Both the position numbers and the translations under genes were made by a program. This document shows, piece by piece, positions 37,337 to 45,233 of a DNA stretch of 64,000 nucleotides (within the stretch, counting starts at the first letter, position 1; every line of letters begins with the position of its first letter). Below the pieces are notes generated by a model. It saw nothing but the letters and a program-made list of their open reading frames with translations, was not told where the DNA came from and did not search any database. Source of the stretch: an uncultured bacterium (GTDB taxonomy: Bacteria > Actinomycetota > Coriobacteriia > Coriobacteriales > Coriobacteriaceae); NCBI GenBank assembly GCA_905216145.1, contig CAJMST010000009.1:1-64000 (forward strand), in the 5' to 3' direction.

Positions 37337-40078
37337 TTACTCGTCTAGGAGATCTTCTGGCATGTCGTTGCCGTCGCCTAGATCGACAGGGGTTTCTTCG
37401 GGGGCAGAGCCGTTTTCCGTGGCTTCACCTTCGGGCTTCTCTTTGGCGGCTGTCATGCGGGCCACGGCGCATATGCGGTCGTTGTCGTCGACGGTCATCA
37501 TCTTGACGCCCTGGGTGGCACGGCCGGTCTGACTGATCTCGTCGGTCTTGACGCGAATGACCGTCGCGCCCTCCGTCACGATGAATAGCTCGTGCTGCGG
37601 GCCCACCGTCTTCATGGCCGCGAGGTTACCCTTACGCTCGGTCATTTGGATGGTGTAGACGCCCTGGCCGCCGCGATTCTGCTCCGGGTAGTCCGCGACC
37701 GGTGTGCGCTTGCCGTAGCCGCGCTCGGTGATGACAAACAGATCGCCGTTGCCGTTAGTGACTTCCATGCCCAGAACGCTCACGCCGTCCTTCATGCCGA
37801 TACCGCGAACGCCGCTGGTATCGCGGCCGGTAGCGCGCACCTGCTCCTCGGAGAACATGATTGCCTTGCCCGCGGTGGTGGCCAGGATAATCTTGTCGCC
37901 CTCGCGTACGCGGCGCACGTTCAGCAGCGCGTCGTCGTCACGCAGGTTGATAGCGATCAGGCCGTCGCGACGGCTGCGGTCATATGCGCTCATCACGGTC
38001 TTCTTGACCATGCCGCTCTTGGTGGCAAACATCAGGTACTCGTCGGCCGGGAACTCGCGGCAGCTGATGACGCTTGCGATCTTCTCGCCCTCCTCGAAAG
38101 GCAGCAGGTTGACGATCGCGGTACCGCGGGCCTGGCGCGTACCCACCGGCAGCTCGTGCACCTTCAGGCGATAGACCTTGCCCTTGCTCGAGAAGAACAG
38201 CACGTACTCGTGCGTTGACGCGATGAACATCTCGTCGATGACATCGTCCTCTTTGAGGTTGACGCCCGACACGCCCTTGCCACCGCGCTTCTGGGCACGA
38301 TAGGCGGCCACCGGAATGCGCTTGACATAGCCGGTGTGGGTGATGGTCACGACCATATCCTCGTCGGCGATGAGGTCCTCGACATCCAGGTCCTTCTCGA
38401 CATGGCTGATCTCGGTGCGGCGCTTGTCGCCAAACTTCTTGGAGATCTCGCGCATCTCTTCCTTGATGACGCCCAGGATCTTCTCCTCGTGCGCCAGCAG
38501 GTCCTCGTAGTAGGCGATGGCGCGGCGCAGGCCGTCCAGCTCTTCCTGAATTTTGTCGCGCTCCAGGCCGGTCAGGCGGCGCAGCTTCATCTCGAGGATG
38601 GCCGTGGTCTGCTCGGGCGTAAAGCCAAAGCGCTCGATCAAGCGGCTGCTGGCCTCGGAGTCGGTCTGCGAGGAGCGGATGATGCTAATGACCTCGTCGA
38701 TATGGTCGAGAGCCATCAAGTAGCCCTCAAGGATATGCGCGCGGGCCTGGGCCTTCTTAAGGTCGAAGCGGGTGCGGCGAGTGACGACGTCGACCTGGTG
38801 GTCGATGTAGTGCTGCAGCATCTCGCGCAGGCTCAGGCATTTGGGAACGCCGTTGACGAGCGCCAGGTTGTTGGCGCCGAAGGTCGTCTGCAGCGAGGTG
38901 TACTTATACAGATTGTTGAGCACGACCTGCGGAATGACGCCCTTCTTGAGCTCGATGACCAGACGGATGCCCTTCTGGTTGGACTCATCGCGCATATCCG
39001 AGATGCCCTCGATGCGTTTATCGTTGACGAGCTGGGCGATCTTCTCCTGCAGGGTGCCCTTGTTGACCATGTAGGGAATCTCGGTAAAGACCAGGCGGCT
39101 GCGGCCGGTCTTGGTGGACTCCACATGTGCCTTGGCACGCACGGTAATGGAGCCGCGGCCGGTCTCGTAGCTCTGCTTAATGCCGGCGCTGCCCATGATG
39201 ATGGCGCCGGTGGGGAAGTCCGGACCGGGCATGATCTGCATGAGCTCGTCGACGGTGGCGTCGGGGTTGTCGATCAGGTAGCAGGTGGCCTCGATCGCCT
39301 CGGTGAGGTTATGCGGGGCGATGTTGGTGGCCATGCCGACGGCGATGCCCTGGCTGCCGTTGACCAGCAGGTTGGGGAAGCGCGCAGGCAGCGCCACGGG
39401 TTCGGCGAGCGATTCGTCGTAGTTGGGCTGCCAGTCGACGGTATCCTTCTGCAAGTCACGCAGCAGTTCCATGGCGGGCTTGGCCAGGCGGCTCTCGGTG
39501 TAACGCATGGCTGCCGCGCCGTCGCCGTCGATGTTGCCGAAGTTGCCGTGACCGTCGATGAGCGGCGTGCGCATGGAGAACCACTGCGCCAGGCGGACCA
39601 TGGCCTCGTAGACCGCGAAGTCGCCATGCGGGTGGTACTTACCGATAACTTCGCCGACCGTCCAGGCCGACTTCTTGTGCGGGCGGTTGGGGTAGATGCC
39701 GCTCTCGTTCATCGCGTACAGGATGCGGCGATGCACCGGCTTTAAGCCGTCGCGCACGTCCGGCAGGGCGCGCGCCGTGATAACCGACATCGAATACTCG
39801 ATGAACGACTGCTTCATCTCGCGACCGAACTCCGAAATCTGGAGCTGGCCGCCGTTGATATCCTCGCCGGCCGAGGCGCCACGGTCGACTTCGCCAAAAC
39901 TCTCCTCGAGCTCGCCGTCGTCATCCTCTTCCTCGTCATCATCGACATCGGGGTTATAGGCGTCCGGGTCGCCGTCCTCGCCCTGCTCAGCACGGGCAAG
40001 CAGGCGCTTCAGATCGTCGGGCATGCCGGCATCGCCGGCCTCGTCCATACCCCCGTTATTATTGATATCGTCTGCCAC
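37337..40078 (-). CDS. gyrA: DNA gyrase subunit A
   Basis: 913 residues. The catalytic Tyr is Tyr193 in AMRYTESRLAK, and the C-terminal wrapping domain has the GyrA-box variant QKRGGKG. About 80 acidic residues (DDDEEEDDDGELEESFGEVD near 46-65) precede the conserved QISEFGREMKQSFIEYSMSVI; this extension is absent from E. coli and B. subtilis GyrA. In the quinolone-resistance region the sequence is HPHGDFAVYEAM: Phe154 (codon 39617-39619) stands at the position of E. coli Ser83, and Glu158 at Asp87. The start ATG follows GAGGTAACGTGG, 11 bases after gyrB. Negative supercoiling; A2B2 complex with GyrB. Confidence 0.97.
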   Translation of the reverse strand: MADDINNNGGMDEAGDAGMPDDLKRLLARAEQGEDGDPDAYNPDVDDDEEEDDDGELEESFGEVDRGASAGEDINGGQLQISEFGREMKQSFIEYSMSVITARALPDVRDGLKPVHRRILYAMNESGIYPNRPHKKSAWTVGEVIGKYHPHGDFAVYEAMVRLAQWFSMRTPLIDGHGNFGNIDGDGAAAMRYTESRLAKPAMELLRDLQKDTVDWQPNYDESLAEPVALPARFPNLLVNGSQGIAVGMATNIAPHNLTEAIEATCYLIDNPDATVDELMQIMPGPDFPTGAIIMGSAGIKQSYETGRGSITVRAKAHVESTKTGRSRLVFTEIPYMVNKGTLQEKIAQLVNDKRIEGISDMRDESNQKGIRLVIELKKGVIPQVVLNNLYKYTSLQTTFGANNLALVNGVPKCLSLREMLQHYIDHQVDVVTRRTRFDLKKAQARAHILEGYLMALDHIDEVISIIRSSQTDSEASSRLIERFGFTPEQTTAILEMKLRRLTGLERDKIQEELDGLRRAIAYYEDLLAHEEKILGVIKEEMREISKKFGDKRRTEISHVEKDLDVEDLIADEDMVVTITHTGYVKRIPVAAYRAQKRGGKGVSGVNLKEDDVIDEMFIASTHEYVLFFSSKGKVYRLKVHELPVGTRQARGTAIVNLLPFEEGEKIASVISCREFPADEYLMFATKSGMVKKTVMSAYDRSRRDGLIAINLRDDDALLNVRRVREGDKIILATTAGKAIMFSEEQVRATGRDTSGVRGIGMKDGVSVLGMEVTNGNGDLFVITERGYGKRTPVADYPEQNRGGQGVYTIQMTERKGNLAAMKTVGPQHELFIVTEGATVIRVKTDEISQTGRATQGVKMMTVDDNDRICAVARMTAAKEKPEGEATENGSAPEETPVDLGDGNDMPEDLLDE

Positions 40079-40089
40079 GTTACCTCCTC

Positions 40090-42120
40090 TTAAGCGTCAA
40101 GGAAACGCGCGTCATGCGCATGTTTTTCAATGTACTCGCGGCGATAGCCGACCTCGGAACCCATCAGCTCGCGCACGGCACGGTCCGCCACCACGGCGTC
40201 CTCGATCGACACACGCTGCAGGATGCGGGTCTTGGGGTCCATCGTCGTCGAGGCAAGCTGCTTGGGGTCCATCTCGCCCAGGCCCTTGTAGCGCTGGACG
40301 GTATAGCCCTTGCGCTTTTTGGTGATCTTGCCGTCCTTGGCCTTGCCATCCTCGTCGTTATCGTCGGGGTTCAGGCCCAGGCTCTGGATGGTGTCGCGCA
40401 GGATCTCGTCTTCGGGCTGGCGGCCGTTGGGATACACGTAGTGGATCTTGTTGCGCACCTTAATGCCAAAGATGGGCGGGCAGGCAACATAGACGTAGCC
40501 GGCATCGATCAGCGGACGCATGTACTTGTAGAAGAACGTCAGCAGCAGGATGCGGATATGCGCACCGTCGACGTCTGCATCGGTCATGATGATGATCTTG
40601 TGGTAGCGCGCCTTGGTGATATCGAAGTCGCCGCCGTCGCCGGCACTCGTCGTGACGCCGCAGCCGATCGCGGTAATCAATGACTGGATGGTGTCACTCG
40701 AGAACGCGCGATGGTCACCAACGCGTTCGACGTTCAAAATCTTGCCGCGCAGGGGCAGAATCGCCTGGATGTCTCGGCGACGGCCGTCCTTGGCTGAACC
40801 GCCTGCCGAGTCACCCTCTACGATAAAGAGCTCGGTCAGCTCGGCATCGCGCACCGAGCAGTCGGCGAGCTTACCGGGCAGGGACGCCGTCTCGAGCAGG
40901 CTCTTGCGACGGGTCGCTTCGCGCGCCTTGCGGGCGGCGTTGCGGGCCTTGCATGCCTGCTGGGCCTTCTTGACGATCTCGCGAGCGGGCTTGGGATGCT
41001 CCTCGAGGTAATCGGCGAGGCCGTCGGTCACGATCTTGAGCGTCAGCGCGCGCATATAGGAGCTGCCGAGCTTGGCCTTGGTCTGGCCCTCAAATTGCGG
41101 GTCGGGCAGCTTGACCGAGATAACGGCCGAAAGGCCCTCGCGCACATCGTCGCCGGTCAGGTTGGCGTCTTTTTCCTTGAGCAGGTTCTGTTTGCGCGCG
41201 TAGTCGTTGATCACACGGGTGAGCGCGGTGCGGAAGCCCTCAAGGTGCATGCCGCCCTCGGGGGTGTAGATGTCGTTGGCAAACGACATGACGTTCTCGC
41301 CGTAACCGCTATTCCACTGCAGGGAAACCTCAACCTCGCCCATCTTGGTCACAGGCGCGTCCGGGTCCGATTTGCCCTCGATGTAGATGGGCTCCTTAAA
41401 GGCCTCGGGGACGTCCTTGCCCTCGTTGAGGAACTTGACGAAGTCGATGATGCCGCCCTCGTAGCAAAACTCCTCCACATGGGGAGTCGCCTCGCGCTCG
41501 TCGGTCAGCACGATTTTGAGGTTCTTATTGAGGAACGCCGTCTCCTGCAGACGGTTGTGCAGCGTATCGAAATCGTAGATGCATGTCTCGAAGATCTCGT
41601 CGTCGGGCCAGAAGGTGACGGTGGTGCCCGTCGAATCCGAGGTGCCCACGACCTCCATCTTCTTAACGGTCTTGCCGCGCGAGAACTCCATCTCGTAGGT
41701 GTTGCCGTCGCGACGAACCTGAACGACCACGCGCTTGGACAGTGCGTTGACGACGGAGATACCAACGCCGTGCAGGCCGCCCGAAACCTTATAGGCCGAG
41801 TTATCGAACTTACCGCCGGCGTGCAAGATCGTCATGACGACCTCGAGCGTCGGGATCTTTTTAACAGGGTGCTCGTCGACGGGGATGCCGCGCCCGTTGT
41901 CGACGACCGTGATGGAGTTGTCGGCGTGGACCGTCACCTGGATCTCGGTGCAGAAACCGGCCATGGCCTCGTCGACGGAGTTGTCAACGATCTCCCACAC
42001 CAGGTGATGCAGACCGCTGGCGCTCGTCGAGCCGATATACATGCCCGGGCGCTTACGAACGGCCTCGAGACCTTCGAGAATCTTAATCTCGCCGCCATCG
42101 TAATCGTTTTCGTTTGCCAC
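40090..42120 (-). CDS. gyrB: DNA gyrase subunit B
   Basis: 676 residues. The GHKL ATPase domain contains EIVDNSVDEAMAG, the DNGRGIPV G1 box and GGLHGVG; the TOPRIM domain has EGDSAGGSAKDGRRR, PLRGKILNVE and the DADVDG metal site; QRYKGLGEM lies near the C-terminus. The length is of the short Gram-positive type, without the E. coli insert. The start is GTG (42118-42120) after AAGGAGGAC; a TTG six codons earlier overlaps that site. The gyrA start is 11 bases downstream. Confidence 0.97.
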   Translation of the reverse strand: MANENDYDGGEIKILEGLEAVRKRPGMYIGSTSASGLHHLVWEIVDNSVDEAMAGFCTEIQVTVHADNSITVVDNGRGIPVDEHPVKKIPTLEVVMTILHAGGKFDNSAYKVSGGLHGVGISVVNALSKRVVVQVRRDGNTYEMEFSRGKTVKKMEVVGTSDSTGTTVTFWPDDEIFETCIYDFDTLHNRLQETAFLNKNLKIVLTDEREATPHVEEFCYEGGIIDFVKFLNEGKDVPEAFKEPIYIEGKSDPDAPVTKMGEVEVSLQWNSGYGENVMSFANDIYTPEGGMHLEGFRTALTRVINDYARKQNLLKEKDANLTGDDVREGLSAVISVKLPDPQFEGQTKAKLGSSYMRALTLKIVTDGLADYLEEHPKPAREIVKKAQQACKARNAARKAREATRRKSLLETASLPGKLADCSVRDAELTELFIVEGDSAGGSAKDGRRRDIQAILPLRGKILNVERVGDHRAFSSDTIQSLITAIGCGVTTSAGDGGDFDITKARYHKIIIMTDADVDGAHIRILLLTFFYKYMRPLIDAGYVYVACPPIFGIKVRNKIHYVYPNGRQPEDEILRDTIQSLGLNPDDNDEDGKAKDGKITKKRKGYTVQRYKGLGEMDPKQLASTTMDPKTRILQRVSIEDAVVADRAVRELMGSEVGYRREYIEKHAHDARFLDA

Positions 42121-42169
42121 ACGTCCTCCTTCAGTCAAGAAAATGTGTACAGCCTTACTAGTTTATCGT

Positions 42170-42199
42170 AAAAAAATACCCTCGGGAACGAGGGTATTT
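42170..42199 (-). terminator. Terminator of the dnaN-recF-DUF721 unit
   Basis: AAATACCCTCG (42174-42184) pairs with CGAGGGTATTT (42189-42199); the minus strand continues TTTTACG. It separates recF/DUF721 from gyrB. Confidence 0.9.
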
Positions 42200-42225
42200 G
42201 GCTCTACAAGGCCACCAGATGCGAT

Positions 42226-42789
42226 TTAAGGCTCTTTTTTGCTTTCTACGCCCTTGGCCCACTCGGCACTGGCTCTCATGGCATTCTCGAGGGCCTCGCG
42301 CAGTTTTTGGTCTTCGATGGGCGCCACTTGGCGCTCAATCTCGGTGCGCTCGGCATCGCTGAGGTCGGCGTGCGGGGCCGGCGGGCGCTCGGTCGTCGCC
42401 GGGCGCAGGCGCTGCTTGGCGGCGGGCGGCGTGTGACCGGGCGCGGTGGTTTTGAACACCAGGCCGTCCACATGCGCACCGGCGCGCTCCATGCGCGCGC
42501 GGATGATCTCGCGCAACAGCGTCATTTCCTGCGTCCACGAGGGCGAGTCGAGATACACCAGCAGCTCATTGGACTCGGGCAGGTAGCGCAGGCCCGTCAC
42601 ATGCCGCCCCTCGCGCGTGCCCGAGCACACCGCGTTCCACGCGCGATAGACCGCGCGCGACTCCTCGGCAGCCTCCATCTGCGCGCGGCGCTCAGGTGTC
42701 GCGGCCGTCAGGATGCGCTGGCGCTCTGCGTTCAAAAACCCACTGAAGGCGACCGTTTCGCTCTCGCGCTCGTAATTAGCACGTCTCAC
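42226..42789 (-). CDS. DUF721 (DciA-like) protein
   Basis: 187 residues. The central part (about 48-110: WNAVCSGTREGRHVTGLRYLPESNELLVYLDSPSW..) fits DUF721, whose DciA members load or help the replicative helicase in bacteria without DnaC/DnaI. The N-terminal and C-terminal parts are charged and variable, with a Pro/Arg-rich stretch near 115-145. Start is GTG (42787-42789), overlapping the recF stop by 14 bases; translational coupling is likely. The position between recF and gyrB is the usual one in Actinobacteria. The helicase-loading role is inferred from the family. Confidence 0.8.
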   Translation of the reverse strand: MRRANYERESETVAFSGFLNAERQRILTAATPERRAQMEAAEESRAVYRAWNAVCSGTREGRHVTGLRYLPESNELLVYLDSPSWTQEMTLLREIIRARMERAGAHVDGLVFKTTAPGHTPPAAKQRLRPATTERPPAPHADLSDAERTEIERQVAPIEDQKLREALENAMRASAEWAKGVESKKEP

Positions 42790-43882
42790 CCATGCTCACC
42801 ACCTTGGCTCGATCAAGCAGGTCATCGGTAAAATACCCCAGGTTGGTCGTGGTTATGACCGTCTGGATATCATCGCCGATCAACCGCAGAAAAGCACCGC
42901 GGCGCTCGCCGTCGAGTTCGCTCATCACGTCGTCCAAAAGCAGCAGTGGGGCGGTGCCCAGGACATCGCGAGCCACGGCCACCTCCGCCACCTTCCAGGC
43001 CAGCACCAACGTTCGCTGCTGACCTTGGCTGGCAAACGAGCGGGCGGAACGACCCGCCACGGTAAACTCAATCTCATCGCGATGCGGTCCCACCAACGTC
43101 ACGCCGCGGCGAATTTCCTCGTCGGCGTGCTCATCAAGGGCAGCCAGCATACGCTCGTACGCCCAGCCCTTCAGCTCTTCGCGATCCTCGACCTGGGGCA
43201 AATCCCCCAGCGTGGACGTATAGGTCACGTTGGCGGCCTCACCGGACGCCACTTGCCCGTAGGCAGTGTGCACATGGCCCGCCAGCCGGTCGAGCAGGGC
43301 CAACCGGTGCACGAGCAGGGCCGAGCCCGCGCGGGCAATCGAATCGTTCCACGCGCCGAGCACCTCGCGGCAGCACCAGGTCTCTTTGAGCAGGGCGTTA
43401 CGCTGGGTCACGCAGCGCCCATAGGTGCTCGCAAGATCGGCATAGCGTGCGCTCAGTTGCATGCCAAAGTCATCGAGGGCGGCACGGCGCACACTGGCTC
43501 CTCGCTTAACCATGTCCAGATGGTCGGGGCAAAACAGCACGCTCGGCAGAACCCCGCGCACACCGGCGGCAGAACATCTCTTGCCGTTGCGGCTAAACGA
43601 GCGCTTACCGTCCTCCGCGCTCAACCCCATATCAAGCACGCGGCCGTCGCCCTCGAGCCTCAGCTCGACCTTGCACGAGCCCACGCCGTCATGGACGAGC
43701 TCGGCTGCGGTCGGATGCCTAAACGAGGCGCCGCTCGTCAGCAGCTGCAGCGCCTCTATGAGATTGGTCTTTCCCGCCGCGTTGGGTCCCGCAAGTATCG
43801 TCACGCCCTCGTCTAGGGCAAGGCGATAGCTATCGAAGCTGCGGTAGTGCGCGACGGAAAGATCGCGGGCGAACATGGTCAT
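42776..43882 (-). CDS. recF: DNA replication and repair protein RecF
   Basis: A 368-residue SMC-like ATPase that helps load RecA at gaps with RecO and RecR. Walker A is GPNAAGKTN near residue 35; the LSAGQ-like signature appears as FASQGQQRTLVLAWK; Walker B is LLLLDDVMSELD. The ATG at 43880-43882 has another ATG two codons later; neither has a strong ribosome-binding site, and a long upstream frame crosses dnaN and is not real. Ten bases separate it from dnaN. Confidence 0.95.
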   Translation of the reverse strand: MTMFARDLSVAHYRSFDSYRLALDEGVTILAGPNAAGKTNLIEALQLLTSGASFRHPTAAELVHDGVGSCKVELRLEGDGRVLDMGLSAEDGKRSFSRNGKRCSAAGVRGVLPSVLFCPDHLDMVKRGASVRRAALDDFGMQLSARYADLASTYGRCVTQRNALLKETWCCREVLGAWNDSIARAGSALLVHRLALLDRLAGHVHTAYGQVASGEAANVTYTSTLGDLPQVEDREELKGWAYERMLAALDEHADEEIRRGVTLVGPHRDEIEFTVAGRSARSFASQGQQRTLVLAWKVAEVAVARDVLGTAPLLLLDDVMSELDGERRGAFLRLIGDDIQTVITTTNLGYFTDDLLDRAKVVSMGETC

Positions 43883-43892
43883 AGGGCGGTTG

Positions 43893-44996
43893 CTAGATGC
43901 GGACCGGCATGACCAGGTACAGGTAGTTGATCTTGTCGTAGGACTTGAAGATGCCCGCCTGCGAGTAGCTCTTGAGCTCCAGCGTGATCTCCTTCTCTTT
44001 GGACAGGGCATTGAGGCAGCCGAAGATGTAGTGGTAGTTGAAGGCGATGGTGCCCGACTCGCCCTCGGCCTCGACATCGATCGTCTCCTGCGCAAGGTCC
44101 TGGTCATTGGAAATGGAGGACAGGCCCATCTGCCCGTTCTCGACATCGATCTCGAACTTGACGGCGGGGTTGGCGCTCGCGATAACGGCCACGCGTTTGA
44201 GGGCGGCGTTAAAGGCGGCGACGTCAATCTTGACGCTCGTCACGCACGAATCGGGGATGAGCTGCTTGTAGTTGGGGTACACGCCCTCGATGCGGCGAGA
44301 CACGTAGGTGGTGTTGCCGGCCTCAAAGACAACCTGGGTGTCAGTAGCCCCGATCATGATGGTGGCCTGGCTTGCCATGATGTTCAGCGCGTCGTTAAAG
44401 GCATCGGCCGGAACGTTGAGCTCAAAGGAACCCTCGAGGGTCGAGGTCTCGACCTGCGTATCGCACACGGCCAAGCGGAAAGAATCGGTCGCCACCAGGC
44501 GAACGGTGTTGTTCTCGACCTTCATGTGCACGCCACCCAGGATGGGGCGGGCCTTGTCGGTCGAGGTGACGCGCCACACGCGGCCGACCATTTCGGACAA
44601 GATATCGGTCGGCAGCTCCACGGCACTCTCGATGGCATAGGCCGGAAACTCGGGGAAGTCATTGACATCGAGCGTGTTCAGGCGGAAAGAGCTCTTCTCG
44701 CAACCAATCAGCACCTGGCGCTCGGACAGCTCAAAGGTGACCGGGGCATCGGGGAGGGTCTTGGTGATATTGGAGAGCATCTTACAGGGGATAACCATCT
44801 CGCCCTCTTCTTCGACATGCGCCGCGATGCGATGACGGATCGAGATGGTGTAGTTAGAGGTCTGGAATTCCAAGATGCCGTCTTGCGCCTTGACGAGCAC
44901 GCCCGACAGGATGGGAAGGGTGGACGCCGAAGCGACACCCTTCATAACGACGCCGATGGCTTGTGTAAGCGAGCTCTGACTGACGGTGAACTTCAT
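43893..44996 (-). CDS. dnaN: DNA polymerase III beta clamp
   Basis: A 367-residue sliding clamp; two copies form a ring that holds the polymerase on DNA. The start MKFTVSQSSLTQAIGVVMKGV, the central GVHMKVENNTVRLVATDSFRL and the C-terminal YLVMPVRI (the hydrophobic groove that binds clamp partners) are typical. The ATG follows GAAAGGTATTAAAG. The origin-type AT-rich block starts only a few bases upstream. Confidence 0.97.
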   Translation of the reverse strand: MKFTVSQSSLTQAIGVVMKGVASASTLPILSGVLVKAQDGILEFQTSNYTISIRHRIAAHVEEEGEMVIPCKMLSNITKTLPDAPVTFELSERQVLIGCEKSSFRLNTLDVNDFPEFPAYAIESAVELPTDILSEMVGRVWRVTSTDKARPILGGVHMKVENNTVRLVATDSFRLAVCDTQVETSTLEGSFELNVPADAFNDALNIMASQATIMIGATDTQVVFEAGNTTYVSRRIEGVYPNYKQLIPDSCVTSVKIDVAAFNAALKRVAVIASANPAVKFEIDVENGQMGLSSISNDQDLAQETIDVEAEGESGTIAFNYHYIFGCLNALSKEKEITLELKSYSQAGIFKSYDKINYLYLVMPVRI

Positions 44997-45027
44997 CTTT
45001 AATACCTTTCTATAGATATAAATATCT

Positions 45028-45042
45028 TAATAATAGTAATAG
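45028..45042 (+). promoter_or_regulatory. DnaA-trio-like repeat
   Basis: Five consecutive trinucleotides TAA-TAA-TAG-TAA-TAG. DnaA-trios are TAG/TAA-type repeats that DnaA binds on single-stranded DNA at the unwinding site; the side next to the GC block and box is the expected one. Confidence 0.6.
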
Positions 45043-45208
45043 CACTGACGAAACTGTTGATTACTCCCAAAGACGCAGGTCAGACCCAGAAAGAGAATCG
45101 ACAGCAACCTGTGTGCAACAGGGGTGGTTTTCCACGTTCAAAACCTGCGCAAAACTTTTCATCACCGCGGATTGGGTTTTAGACACCTTATGCCCGTGGT
45201 TTCGACAA

Positions 45209-45222
45209 GTTTTCAACAGGTG
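45209..45222. promoter_or_regulatory. DnaA-box-like 14-mer, copy 1
   Basis: AGTTTTCAACAGGT, which contains TTTTCAACA (one change from TTTTCCACA). Its exact reverse complement occurs at 48408-48421 and 48461-48474. Confidence 0.6.
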
Positions 45223-45233
45223 TCTCTATTTCC

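Larger units (their letters stand above)
44997..45233. other. dnaA-dnaN spacer: candidate oriC unwinding region
   Basis: A 237-base spacer. Left to right it shows an AT-rich block (45003-45042, about 80% A/T), five TAA/TAG trinucleotides at 45028-45042, a GC-richer CACTGACG (45043-45050), a DnaA-box-like CTGTTGATTACT (45054-45065), TTTTCCACG (45128-45136) and TTTTCAACA (45210-45218). Read on the dnaA coding strand this is boxes, GC block, trios, AT-rich DUE, as in the B. subtilis origin. Confidence 0.7.

Noticed and set aside
38336..39745. A 469-codon plus-strand frame opposite gyrA, and similar ones opposite gyrB, typA, purF and purA
   Set aside because: Mirror frames of GC-rich codons, rich in His, Val, Ala and Leu without domain pattern.
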